Assembly: GCF_016862555.1 (NCBI RefSeq)
Contig: NZ_BONE01000001.1
Coordinates: 225,223-289,222, forward strand
Source of the DNA: Asanoa siamensis
Lineage (GTDB): Bacteria; Actinomycetota; Actinomycetes; Mycobacteriales; Micromonosporaceae
Length of the DNA stretch: 64,000 nt
Direction: 5' to 3'
Shown here: one piece after another, positions 51,415 through 59,221 of the stretch
Layout of the letters: the number at the start of each line of letters is the position of its first letter
Numbering within the stretch: position 1 is the stretch's first letter
Notes under the pieces: model-generated
What the model was told of the DNA's origin: nothing
Databases searched by the model: none
Seen by the model: only the letters and a program-made list of their open reading frames with translations
Program-made: the position numbers and the translations under genes

Positions 51415-51491
51415 CCCGAGTGAACGCGCGGTGAACAGCTCCGGCCGTGAACGTGGCCACCTGCTGAGCCATGGATGTCGATTCCGTGAAC
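51415..51491 (-). promoter_or_regulatory. PHO-box-like repeats upstream of pstS
   Basis: Read on the minus strand, GTTCACCGCGC and GTTCACTCGGG form two adjacent 11-base units (51415-51436). Further GTTCAC copies lie at 51447-51452 and 51486-51491. The actinobacterial PHO box is made of such 11-base GTTCACC repeats, so this is a likely RegX3 site about 105 bases before the pstS start. Confidence 0.75.
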
Positions 51492-51569
51492 CGGCCGAAG
51501 ACGATGGCGCATGCGCGCGAGCGGATCAGCGATGGTCAACGGCGCGCGGCGGCCACGAGACTGACTCAC

Positions 51570-52070
51570 ATGACCGAACTGCTGACCGTACGTGGTGGCT
51601 TCCTCGCTCTCGCGGCGCTGGCCACGGGCCTGGCCGCCGGCCTCTTCTACACGTTCGACGTCGCGGTGATGCGCGGCCTCGCCGCCACCGACGACCGCAC
51701 CTTCGTCACCGCGATGCGCGAGATCAACATCAAGATCCTCAATGGCCTGTTCGCGTTCTCGTTCGGCGGCGCGCTGCTGTTCACGCTCGTCGCGCTGGGC
51801 CTGAACGCCGGCGAGCCGACCGTCTGGTGGATCACCGCGGCGGCCGTCCTCTACGCGGTGCAGCTCGGCATCACGTTCCGGGTCAACGTGCCGCTCAACA
51901 ACGCGCTGGTGGCCGACGGCGACCCCGCGAAGATGACCGACCCACATCCGGTACGCGTCGCGTTCGAGGCGACCTGGGTGCGCTGGAACCACGTGCGCAC
52001 GTGGCTGTGCCTGGCGGCGTTCCTCAGCCTGCTCGGGGCGCTGGCTGAATACGGCCGGTCACTCCCATGA
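51570..52070 (+). CDS. DUF1772 (anthrone oxygenase-like) membrane protein
   Basis: A 166-residue protein with four hydrophobic segments: a first helix (GGFLALAALATGLAAGLFYTF), FAFSFGGALLFTLVAL, ITAAAVLYAVQLG and a last helix. The pattern FYTFDVAVMRGL and FRVNVPLNNAL near the third helix, with VRWNHVRTWLC, matches DUF1772, related to fungal anthrone oxygenases. The biochemical role in bacteria is unclear. The ATG at 51570 was preferred to one 33 codons upstream, because the family starts there. It is divergent from pstS. Confidence 0.83.
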   Translation: MTELLTVRGGFLALAALATGLAAGLFYTFDVAVMRGLAATDDRTFVTAMREINIKILNGLFAFSFGGALLFTLVALGLNAGEPTVWWITAAAVLYAVQLGITFRVNVPLNNALVADGDPAKMTDPHPVRVAFEATWVRWNHVRTWLCLAAFLSLLGALAEYGRSLP

Positions 52071-52997
52071 CCGCCGGTAGCTCACGTCCGTCGACCAGAC
52101 GGCGAAACCCAGCCCCGTGTAGAGCCGCACCGCGGGCGCGTTGGACTCGTCGACGTAGAGCATCGCCTGGTCCAGCCCGGCCCCGCGCAGGTAGCGCAGC
52201 CCGGCGACCGTCAGCGCGCCACCCAGACCGCGACCGTGCGCGGCCGGGTCCACCCCGACCACGTACACCTCGCCGATCGGATCGTGCTGGTGCCCGCCCC
52301 TGCCGTGCACCTTGGTCCAGTGGAAGCCGAGCATCGCGCCGGTGTCCGAGTCGACCGCCAGCAGGAACCCCGCCGGGTCGAACCACGGCTCCGCCATCCG
52401 GATCCGCAGGTCGTCGATCGTCCAGCGGCCCTGGTCGGGGTGGTGGGCGAAGGCGCGGGCGTTGACGCGTACCCACTCCTGCTCGTCACGGCCCGGCTCG
52501 AAGGCGCGCAGGGTGACCCCCGGCGGCAGCTCGCGGTCGGGCAGCGGCGCGAACAGCGAGCGGCGCATCTGGAACAGCACCCGGGTGCGCTCGAAGCCGA
52601 GGTCCACCGCGAGCTCGGCGGCGGGCGGGTGGTCGCCGTGGGACCAGAGTCGCAGCGACCGCAGGCCGGCCGCGGTGGTGGCGGCGATGGCCGCGTCGAC
52701 CAGCGCGCGCCCGAGCCCGTGCCGGCGGTGCTCCGGGTGCACCACGAGCTCCGCGGCCGCGCCCTCGACCACGTCGGTCGTGTCGACGTGCGCGTAGCCG
52801 ACCAGCGTGCCGTCGTCGTCGCGGACCCGCAGGTGCACGGCGGCCTGCTCGCCGCCGCGCCGGATGTGCAGCACGACGTGCTCAGAGAACGGGTACGTGC
52901 CGTCGGCGTCCCCGGCCAGCGCCGCCAGCGCGAGCACCGCGGCGACGTCGCCGGCGTCCAGACGGTCGAGCCGATCGACGCGGATCACGTTGGTCAC
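52059..52997 (-). CDS. mshD: Mycothiol synthase (two-GNAT-domain acetyltransferase)
   Basis: A 312-residue enzyme with two tandem GNAT domains that acetylates the Cys amine of Cys-GlcN-Ins, the last step of mycothiol synthesis. The first domain has VVHPEHRRHGLGRALVDAAI; the second has MLGFHWTKVHGRG followed by DPIGEVYVVGVDPAAHGRGLGGALT, the MshD signature, and ends LYVDESNAPAVRLYTGLGFAVW. The GTG start is at 52997. It lies beside glnR and the pst genes, as Rv0819 lies between Rv0818 (glnR) and Rv0820 (phoT). Confidence 0.95.
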   Translation of the reverse strand: MTNVIRVDRLDRLDAGDVAAVLALAALAGDADGTYPFSEHVVLHIRRGGEQAAVHLRVRDDDGTLVGYAHVDTTDVVEGAAAELVVHPEHRRHGLGRALVDAAIAATTAAGLRSLRLWSHGDHPPAAELAVDLGFERTRVLFQMRRSLFAPLPDRELPPGVTLRAFEPGRDEQEWVRVNARAFAHHPDQGRWTIDDLRIRMAEPWFDPAGFLLAVDSDTGAMLGFHWTKVHGRGGHQHDPIGEVYVVGVDPAAHGRGLGGALTVAGLRYLRGAGLDQAMLYVDESNAPAVRLYTGLGFAVWSTDVSYRRSWE

Positions 52998-53025
52998 GTG
53001 ATCACGGTAGCCCCACCCGGGGTCG

Positions 53026-54093
53026 CTAGCGCTGGCCGCGGTGCAGGGGCAGGTCGCGGCCGTGCAGCCGGGGCTCGTCGACGCCGGGCGGCAGCGCCGC
53101 GAGCGCGAACCGCTTCTCCAGCTCGGGCAGGATCGCCTTGAGCGCGGTCACCGTGCCCTCGCGCTCGCCGCCGGCGTCGTGCATGAGCACGATCGAGCCG
53201 AGCGCGGTGTCGGTGGCGAGCGTCTTCTCGATGACCTTCGCACCGGGCTTGGTCCAGTCCTGGGTGTCCACCGTCCAGTGCAGCGACGACATGCCGAACT
53301 CCTTGGCCACGTCGACGGCCGCCTGGGTCCAGGCGCCGCCCGGGTGCCGGAAGTAGGAGATCTTGGCGTCGGGCACCGCGGCGTGGATGGCGTCGTTGGT
53401 GCGCGCCAGGTCCGACCGGATCACCGCCTTGGTCTTCGTGCCGAGCTCGACGTCGTGGTTCCAGGTGTGGTTGCAGAGCGTGTGGCCCTTGTCGACGATC
53501 TCGCGTACGAGGTCCGGGAACTGCGCCGCCATCTCGCCGACGAGGCAGAACGTCGCCTTCACGCCGTACTCGTCGAGCAGGCCGAGCACCTCGGGGGTGT
53601 ACTTCGGGTCCGGGCCGTCGTCGAAGGTGAGCGCGACCTGCAGCGTCCCGGTCGTCAGCCGGCTGCCGAACGGTCCTTCCTTGTCGGGCAGCAGCGGCGG
53701 CTTGCCGGGCCCGACGACGACCTGCTGGTTGAAGAAGGCCGGCAGCGGCGGCCCGGCCTGCTGCGGCGGGACACCACCCGGCACGTCGGGCTTCGGCGCG
53801 GAGTCCGCCTGCGGCGCCGGCTCGCCGTCCGCCTGCTGCCGGCCTCGCGCACCGCTCGACGGCGTCGCGCGTGGCGCGGGGCGGTCATCAGCGCTGCCGC
53901 GGTGCCGGTTACCGCGTACCGCGTCGGGGTCGTAGCCGCCCGAGCCCGGCCTGTCGTCGACCCGCGCGGCCGAACGGGCCGGCGGGTCCCGGTCGTCCGG
54001 GGCGGAGTCGCCGAGCAGGTTCGAGCTGCCGAGGATCGCCGAGACGATGACCGTGACGATCGCGATGGTCCGGGTGGTCGCTCCGATCTTCAC
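53026..54093 (-). CDS. Exported NodB-type polysaccharide deacetylase
   Basis: A 355-residue protein with an N-terminal membrane anchor or signal (IAIVTVIVSAILGSS), a long Pro/Gly/Asp-rich linker (about 28-125), and a NodB domain. Metal and catalytic motifs are complete: ALTFDDGPDP (Asp-Asp), NHTWNH, YFRHPGGAW, LHWTVDTQDW and IVLMHDAGGE. It should remove N-acetyl groups from peptidoglycan or a surface polysaccharide outside the cell. The GTG start is at 54093. It runs in the same direction as mshD, 28 bases upstream of it. Confidence 0.92.
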   Translation of the reverse strand: MKIGATTRTIAIVTVIVSAILGSSNLLGDSAPDDRDPPARSAARVDDRPGSGGYDPDAVRGNRHRGSADDRPAPRATPSSGARGRQQADGEPAPQADSAPKPDVPGGVPPQQAGPPLPAFFNQQVVVGPGKPPLLPDKEGPFGSRLTTGTLQVALTFDDGPDPKYTPEVLGLLDEYGVKATFCLVGEMAAQFPDLVREIVDKGHTLCNHTWNHDVELGTKTKAVIRSDLARTNDAIHAAVPDAKISYFRHPGGAWTQAAVDVAKEFGMSSLHWTVDTQDWTKPGAKVIEKTLATDTALGSIVLMHDAGGEREGTVTALKAILPELEKRFALAALPPGVDEPRLHGRDLPLHRGQR

Positions 54094-54147
54094 GTTCGCC
54101 AGCGTATGGATTATTCGTGTTTAATGTGGCGAAATAGGACAAACGAG

Positions 54148-54180
54148 GAAGGCCACCCCGAGGTTACGGGGTGGCCTTTC
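54148..54180 (-). terminator. Terminator downstream of glnR
   Basis: AAGGCCACCCCG, loop AGGTTA, then CGGGGTGGCCTTTC: a 12-bp perfect stem with a loop of six, located 18 bases past the glnR stop. Confidence 0.9.
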
Positions 54181-54197
54181 GCGGGACGCGCGGGACG

Positions 54198-54905
54198 CTA
54201 GACCGGCATCAGCTCGTTGTCGGGCAGGGAGCGCGTGGGCGGCGTGACGAACTTGTAGCCGACCTGGCGGACGGTGCCGATCATCGACTCGTACTCGGAG
54301 CCGAGCTTGGCCCGCAGCCGCCGCACGTGCACGTCGACCGTGCGGGTGCCGCCGAAGTAGTCGTAGCCCCAGACCTCGCGCAGCAACTGGTCGCGGGTGA
54401 ACACCCGGCCCGGGTGCTGGGCGAGGAACTTGAGCAGCTCGAACTCCTTGTAGGTCAGGTCGAGCGGGCGGCCCTTGAGCTTGGCCGCGTAGGTGTCGGG
54501 GTCGATCGAGAGCTCACCGGCCCGGATCAGCCCGTTGGCGGCGTTCGTGGCGTTGGTCAGCCGGCCGACCGCCAGCCGCAGCCGGGCCTCGACCTCGGCC
54601 GGGCCCGCGCTGGCCAGGATCACGTCGTCGACGCCCCAGTCGGCGTTGAGCGCGATCAGGCCCGCCTCGGTGACCACGGCGAGCAGCGGGACACCGAGGC
54701 CGGTGGCGTGCAGCATGCGACAGGTGGCCCTGGCCTCGGACAGCTCGGAGCGGGCGTCGACCAGCACGGCGTCGGGGCTGGGACCGCTGACCAGGGTGCG
54801 CACGTCGCGCGGGGCGGTGCGGACCGAGTGCGGGAGCAGGTCGAGCGCGGAGAGCACGCTCGACGGCTCGCCGGCGCGGGCGCTCACCAACAGCAGGATC
54901 TCCAC
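54198..54905 (-). CDS. glnR: Nitrogen regulator GlnR (atypical OmpR-type)
   Basis: A 235-residue regulator very like Streptomyces and mycobacterial Gln[67 protein letters not shown], and [24 protein letters not shown]. The receiver domain keeps one Asp (VDARSEL) but lacks the full phosphorylation pocket, as in known GlnR, an orphan regulator that needs no kinase. It controls glnA, amt and nitrite genes under nitrogen limitation. The GTG start is at 54905. Neighbours mshD and the LmeA-like gene reproduce the mycobacterial order Rv0817c-Rv0819. Confidence 0.93.
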   Translation of the reverse strand: MEILLLVSARAGEPSSVLSALDLLPHSVRTAPRDVRTLVSGPSPDAVLVDARSELSEARATCRMLHATGLGVPLLAVVTEAGLIALNADWGVDDVILASAGPAEVEARLRLAVGRLTNATNAANGLIRAGELSIDPDTYAAKLKGRPLDLTYKEFELLKFLAQHPGRVFTRDQLLREVWGYDYFGGTRTVDVHVRRLRAKLGSEYESMIGTVRQVGYKFVTPPTRSLPDNELMPV

Positions 54906-55139
54906 GCGTCAGTCACCTCCGTCTTAACGCGGCGCGGTGGCCGCGGCGGGGAACCCGGCTTCGCTGACGGGGTGGTGCCAGCCTCGCTCAGCCGTGTTAC
55001 GCCTGCGTAAACGCCCTCCGCGAGTCGAAACGAGCTTAACCGATGAGACCGCCGTAACCGCCCGGTGGCCGTGCGTTCATTCGGTTGATCGAGAACCGCC
55101 GTCGGCACGGGTCGGGGCCGGTCTGGCACGATCGGAGCC

Positions 55140-56042
55140 GTGTTCCCCTCAGGCTCCCCGGACGCCACGGCCGACGCCGACGCCGCCACCGACGACGATC
55201 TCGACGAGATAGAGGTCACGCCGGTCCGGCCGGCGCTGTCCGTGGCCATCGCGGTGTTCGCGGGCCTGGTCGGCGTCGGCCTGATCTTCGGCGCCCAGTC
55301 GACCAGCCCGGGCGCCCGCGGTCCGTTCGCCCTCGTGCTGGCCGGCGTCCAGGTGCTCTACGTGCTGGCCTGGCTGATGGCCACCCGCCCGCCCGTGCCG
55401 CTGGTGATGGGCGGCATCTGCCTGGCGGTGGCCGGCTGGAGCGACTTCTCGGCGATGGGCGGCGGCGAGCCCGGGCTGGGCATGCTGGCCCTCATCGCGC
55501 TGGTCGGCGTCGTGGCCGCCGTGGCCGCCCAGGCCGTCCGGCCCGACGACCGCCGCCAGATCAGCGAGTCGCTGCGGGCCACCCTGCTGCTGGTCGTCGG
55601 CGTGGTCGCCATCGCGTCGCTGATCGTGCTGAGCCGGATCCCGCTGGGCACCCAGGTGATCTTCCTGAGCGTCGTGGCGAGCGCGGTCGCGCTGATGGTC
55701 GCCCGGCTGCTGGACGCGGTCTACCCGAAGCCCCGGCTCGCGCCGCAGGTGCCCCGGGGCGCGGCCGGCGTCATCCTCGGCGCGATGGTCGGCACGCTGC
55801 TCAGCGCCGTCATCGGCTCCTACCTCTACACCTTCAGCCCCAGCAGTGCCGCCATGGTCGGCCTGGTCACCGCGACCGTCGCCGTGCTGGCCGACCTGGC
55901 CGCCGACTGGGCCGAGGTGGGTCGGCAGATGGCCGGGGACCCCCCGACGCTCTGGGTCGCCCGGCACATGCAGGGTCCGCTGGCCGGCTTCGCCATCGCC
56001 GCGCCGGCCGCGTACGTGATGACGGTGTTGTTCCTGACTTGA
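55140..56042 (+). CDS. Conserved multi-pass membrane protein
   Basis: A 300-residue protein with an acidic N-terminus (DADAATDDDLDEIEVTPV) and about eight transmembrane segments. Recognisable stretches are ALSVAIAVFAGLVGVGLIFG, LVLAGVQVLYVLAWLMA and VGLVTATVAVLADLAADW. I know no function; the family is conserved near glnR and lmeA-like genes in actinomycetes. It is the first gene of a plus-strand pair with the DUF2993 gene, 40 bases apart. The GTG at 55140 follows CGGAGC. Confidence 0.75.
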   Translation: MFPSGSPDATADADAATDDDLDEIEVTPVRPALSVAIAVFAGLVGVGLIFGAQSTSPGARGPFALVLAGVQVLYVLAWLMATRPPVPLVMGGICLAVAGWSDFSAMGGGEPGLGMLALIALVGVVAAVAAQAVRPDDRRQISESLRATLLLVVGVVAIASLIVLSRIPLGTQVIFLSVVASAVALMVARLLDAVYPKPRLAPQVPRGAAGVILGAMVGTLLSAVIGSYLYTFSPSSAAMVGLVTATVAVLADLAADWAEVGRQMAGDPPTLWVARHMQGPLAGFAIAAPAAYVMTVLFLT

Positions 56043-56082
56043 CCCGTTGGGGTAAGGAGGTAACCGACAACGAGGAGGAACG

Positions 56083-56871
56083 GTGACGACCACCTACTAC
56101 GCCGAGGAAACCCGCCCACGCCGGCGCCGCGGGCGGCGCGTGCTGATCGCGCTCCTGGTGCTGCTGGTCATCGTCGCCGGAATCCTGGTCGTGGGTGACC
56201 GGGTGGCCGCGAACTTCGCCGAGAAGAAGATCGCCGAGCAGGTCAGCCAGAACGTCGCCGCGCAGAACGTGCAGGCCGGGACGCCCGAGGTGTCCGTCGG
56301 CGGCTTCCCGTTCCTCACGCAGGTCGTGGCGGGCGAATACAAGGAGATCACGATCGGCCTGCCGGACGTGCAGGGCGACGTCAACGGAAACGTCGTCACC
56401 CTGCCCCGGCTCGACCTCGTGGCGCGCGACGTCACTGCCTCGATCGACACCCTGCGCACCGGCCAGGGCGAGGTCGTCGCCAAGACCGTCGACGGCAACG
56501 CGACGATCGGCTACGCCGAGGTCACCAAGCTGATCAACCAGGAAGGTCTCCAGCTCGCCGAGCGCGAGGGCAAGCTGCAGGTCACCGCGCCGGTCGAGGT
56601 GCCCGTGATCAACCAGCGGTTCACGGTCCACGGCACGGCCGAGCTGTCGGTCGAGGGCCGCCGGATCAAGATCCAGCTCAAGGACGCCAACGCCGAGGGC
56701 CTGCCGGCCGTGCCGCTGGCCCAGGAGGTCGTCAGGAACTTCATCCAGCGCACCTCGATCTCCTTCGATGTGCCGGCGCTGCCCTTCAACATGGAGCTCA
56801 AGCAGGTCACGCCCACCTCGGAAGGGCTGGCCGTCGCGGCGACCGCCACCCAGGTGCCGATCACCTCGTGA
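56083..56871 (+). CDS. DUF2993 lipid-binding protein, LmeA-like
   Basis: A 262-residue protein with one N-terminal transmembrane anchor (LIALLVLLVIVAGILVVGD) and the DUF2993 domain: NFAEKKIAEQV, VSVGGFPFLTQVVAGEYKEITIGLPDV, and VPVINQRFTVHGTAELSVEGRRIKI. In mycobacteria the relative LmeA (Rv0817c) takes part in lipomannan elongation in the periplasm, and is related to BPI-like lipid-binding folds. Lipomannan synthesis here is inference. The GTG start at 56083 has GAGGAGGAA upstream. Confidence 0.83.
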   Translation: MTTTYYAEETRPRRRRGRRVLIALLVLLVIVAGILVVGDRVAANFAEKKIAEQVSQNVAAQNVQAGTPEVSVGGFPFLTQVVAGEYKEITIGLPDVQGDVNGNVVTLPRLDLVARDVTASIDTLRTGQGEVVAKTVDGNATIGYAEVTKLINQEGLQLAEREGKLQVTAPVEVPVINQRFTVHGTAELSVEGRRIKIQLKDANAEGLPAVPLAQEVVRNFIQRTSISFDVPALPFNMELKQVTPTSEGLAVAATATQVPITS

Positions 56872-56950
56872 GCCGGGTCACCCGCCGGCGGCTCCCGGAT
56901 GGTGGTCAGCTCGGTGACCTCGCCTTCCCCTGCTGGTAGCCTTCGTACCC

Positions 56951-57028
56951 ATGGGGACGCTCCTCACCAAACGGCGCGCGGTCGACCTGTGCCGCGTGGC
57001 CACCTGCCTGTGTTGCCCCGTCATCTGA
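56951..57028 (+). CDS. Cys-rich leader peptide of the CysA2-DUF1416 operon
   Basis: A 25-residue peptide starting MGTLLTKRRAVDLC with Cys at 14, 19, 21 and 22, then PVI. The CC pair near the end matches the polycysteine leader peptides reported upstream of cysA2-type genes in mycobacteria, where ribosome stalling at Cys codons under Cys shortage opens the operon. TAGCCT lies 14 bases before the ATG, consistent with leaderless initiation. The stop is followed at once by a hairpin, as expected for an attenuator. Too short for ordinary gene finding. Confidence 0.83.
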   Translation: MGTLLTKRRAVDLCRVATCLCCPVI

Positions 57029-57144
57029 CGGCGGCAAGCTGAGGCTCCCTACATCCGTCCGGCAGTGCCGCCGTCGCTCGTACCCGTGATCCCTAATCCT
57101 TGGGTCGCGCGCGTGGAGCGACGGACATCCACGAACCCGCGCGC
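57029..57144 (+). promoter_or_regulatory. Attenuator-like hairpins before CysA2
   Basis: CGGCGGCA (57029-57036), directly after the leader stop codon, is perfectly complementary to TGCCGCCG (57066-57073). A second structure pairs GCGCG (57107-57111) and CGTGGA (57112-57117) with TCCACG (57128-57133) and CGCGC (57138-57142). A ribosome stalled in the leader would disturb the first stem. The mode (transcription or translation control) is not shown. Confidence 0.6.
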
Positions 57145-57184
57145 TGACTCACCACCATCTCCGCTCACACACAGGAGTGAACTG

Positions 57185-58033
57185 ATGAGTCGCGACACCG
57201 CACTCGTTTCGGCCGACTGGGCCGAGAAGAACCTCGGCGCCCCCGGCGTCGTCTTCGTCGAGGTCGACGAGGACACCAGCGCCTACGAGGGTGGCCACCT
57301 GCCCGGCGCGATCAAGCTGGACTGGAAGACCGACCTGCAGGACCCGATCCGCCGTGACTTCGTCAACAAGGAGCAGTTCGAGGCGCTGCTCTCGGCCCGC
57401 GGCATCGGCAACGACGACACCGTGGTGCTCTACGGCGGCAACAACAACTGGTTCGCCGCGTACGCGTACTGGTACTTCAAGCTCTACGGCCACGGCGACG
57501 TGAAGCTGCTCGACGGCGGCCGCAAGAAGTGGGAGCTGGACGCCCGCCCGCTGGTCAAGGACGTCGCCGCGCGCGAGCAGACCACCTACACCGCGCAGGA
57601 GCCCGACACCGCGATCCGTGCGTTCCGCGACGAGGTCGTCAAGGCGATCGGCACCAAGAACCTGGTCGACGTCCGCTCACCTGATGAATACGCGGGTCGT
57701 CTCCTCGCCCCGGCCCACCTCCCGCAGGAGCAGGCGCAGCGCGGTGGGCACATCCCGACCGCGGTGTCGGTGCCGTGGTCCAAGGCGGCCAACGAGGACG
57801 GCACGTTCAAGTCCGACGACGAGCTGCGCGCGATCTACGCGGCCGCCGGGCTCGACGACAGCAAGGAGACGATCGCCTACTGCCGGATCGGCGAGCGCTC
57901 GTCGCACACCTGGTTCGTGCTCAAGGAGCTGCTCGGCCACTCCAGCGTGAAGAACTACGACGGCTCCTGGACCGAGTACGGCTCGCTCGTCGGCGTGCCG
58001 GTCGCGCTCGGCGACGAGCCGGGGAAGGCGTGA
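57185..58033 (+). CDS. Thiosulfate sulfurtransferase (rhodanese, CysA2 type)
   Basis: A 282-residue two-domain rhodanese. The N-terminal inactive domain has EGGHLPGAIKLDWKTDLQDP; the C-terminal domain has DVRSPDEYAGRLLAP, GHIPTAVSVPW and the active loop AYCRIGERSSHTWFVL with the persulfide Cys. It transfers sulfane sulfur from thiosulfate to cyanide or a thiol acceptor, likely in Cys and sulfur metabolism. The ATG at 57185 has AGGAG upstream. Coupled by GTGA overlap to the DUF1416 gene, the order known from Rv0815c-Rv0814c. Probably regulated by the leader peptide. Confidence 0.95.
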   Translation: MSRDTALVSADWAEKNLGAPGVVFVEVDEDTSAYEGGHLPGAIKLDWKTDLQDPIRRDFVNKEQFEALLSARGIGNDDTVVLYGGNNNWFAAYAYWYFKLYGHGDVKLLDGGRKKWELDARPLVKDVAAREQTTYTAQEPDTAIRAFRDEVVKAIGTKNLVDVRSPDEYAGRLLAPAHLPQEQAQRGGHIPTAVSVPWSKAANEDGTFKSDDELRAIYAAAGLDDSKETIAYCRIGERSSHTWFVLKELLGHSSVKNYDGSWTEYGSLVGVPVALGDEPGKA

Positions 58034-58353
58034 CCACCATGACCGTCGACCAGAGTTGCGCGGCACCCGACCAGGCCGCCCCGTTGCCGGCCAGCGTCGA
58101 CCTCGAGAAGGAGACGGTGATAACCGGCATCGTCACGGCGACCGACGGCGCGGTGGTCGGTGGCGCCTACGTGCGCCTGCTCGACGCGACCGGTGAGTTC
58201 GCCGCCGAGGTCGTCACCTCGCCGGCCGGCCAGTTCCGCTTCTTCGCGGCGCCCGGCACCTGGACGCTGCGGGCCCTGTCCCGGCACGGCAACGGCGACA
58301 CCACGGTCACGGCCGTCCGCGGCGTGACGGAGACCGGCGTACGCGTCGGCTGA
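58030..58353 (+). CDS. DUF1416 protein (SseC-like)
   Basis: A 107-residue protein of the DUF1416 family, called SseC in mycobacteria. It begins MTTMTVDQSCAAPDQ with one Cys near the N-terminus, then ETVITGIVTATDGAVVGGAYVRLLDATGEF and GQFRFFAAPGTWTLRALSRHG, a transthyretin-like beta-sandwich (carboxypeptidase regulatory-like domain). It is always found with CysA-type sulfurtransferases and is thought to work with it in sulfur metabolism. The GTG start overlaps the CysA2 stop codon (GTGA at 58030-58033). Confidence 0.92.
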   Translation: MTTMTVDQSCAAPDQAAPLPASVDLEKETVITGIVTATDGAVVGGAYVRLLDATGEFAAEVVTSPAGQFRFFAAPGTWTLRALSRHGNGDTTVTAVRGVTETGVRVG

Positions 58354-58370
58354 CCCCCTGTCGTAACACG

Positions 58371-58400
58371 CGGCGCCCCGGTCATCGGCCGGGGCGCCGT
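58371..58400 (+). terminator. Terminator after DUF1416
   Basis: CGGCGCCCCG and CGGGGCGCCG form a 10-bp perfect stem around GTCATCGGC, followed by TCGTGT. Confidence 0.82.
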
Positions 58401-58417
58401 CGTGTCACCATGGGCCG

Positions 58418-59200
58418 GTGACCGCGACCCGCCGACGACTCTGGGTGTTCGGCGGCCTCGCCGCCTGGGCCCTCGTGCTGGGCGGGCTGGGCGTCGTCTC
58501 CCACCGCACCGACGCACCGACCGTGCGCGAGCAGCGGACGCTGGCCGAGGCGCTGCCGGTCATCGAGACGGCGCTCGGGCACGCGATGAGCCAGGCGGGC
58601 GACGACACGGTGCCGGTGATCCCGCCCGTCGCGATCCAGGAGGGCTGCCGGATCACCCCGATGCGCTCGGGTGCGACCGCGACCGGCATGGTGCGCTTCT
58701 TCACCGGCGCCGGCGACGACGGGCTGCTGCGGCGGCTGGCGGGCGGTTTTCCCGCGGCGTACGCGGTCGAGGTCAGCGCCGACGGCCGCTCGCTGCGCGC
58801 CGACGCCGGCGAGTTCGTCACGGTGCGCGGCAAGTTGATCGCCCCGGGCGAGGTGCAGGTGACGGCCACGACCGGCTGCCGGCCCCACGACGTGGCCATC
58901 GACGATCTCTACGGCGGGCCGACGCGGGCGCCGGAGCGGATCCTGACCGCGCTCGGCGCGGCGTCGGTCGACCAGGAGCAGTTCGCGGTCGTCGGGTGTC
59001 CGGGCGGTGCCAAGGCCAACACGGCTTCCGCGTCCGGTCGCATCACGGCGACGCCGGCCCGGGCGGGCGCGCTCGACCAGGGCCGCGAGGTCCTCGCGAC
59101 CGACAAGGTCTATGCCTACCGGCGCGGTGCCGACGAGGCGGTCGCGGTCGTTCCGGGCGATGGCGGCGCGGCCCGGGTCTTCGTGACGAAACTCTGTTGA
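58418..59200 (+). CDS. Hypothetical membrane-anchored exported protein
   Basis: A 260-residue protein with a short basic start, one transmembrane segment (about 8-28, [20 protein letters not shown]) and an exported domain. It has conserved-looking Cys in [35 protein letters not shown] and the last residue, which could form disulfides. No catalytic motif is seen, and I recognise no family. It sits between the sulfurtransferase operon and the UvrA paralogue on the same strand. The GTG start is at 58418. Confidence 0.65.
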   Translation: MTATRRRLWVFGGLAAWALVLGGLGVVSHRTDAPTVREQRTLAEALPVIETALGHAMSQAGDDTVPVIPPVAIQEGCRITPMRSGATATGMVRFFTGAGDDGLLRRLAGGFPAAYAVEVSADGRSLRADAGEFVTVRGKLIAPGEVQVTATTGCRPHDVAIDDLYGGPTRAPERILTALGAASVDQEQFAVVGCPGGAKANTASASGRITATPARAGALDQGREVLATDKVYAYRRGADEAVAVVPGDGGAARVFVTKLC

Positions 59201-59221
59201 CGCGTTCCGTACAGTGTACGG

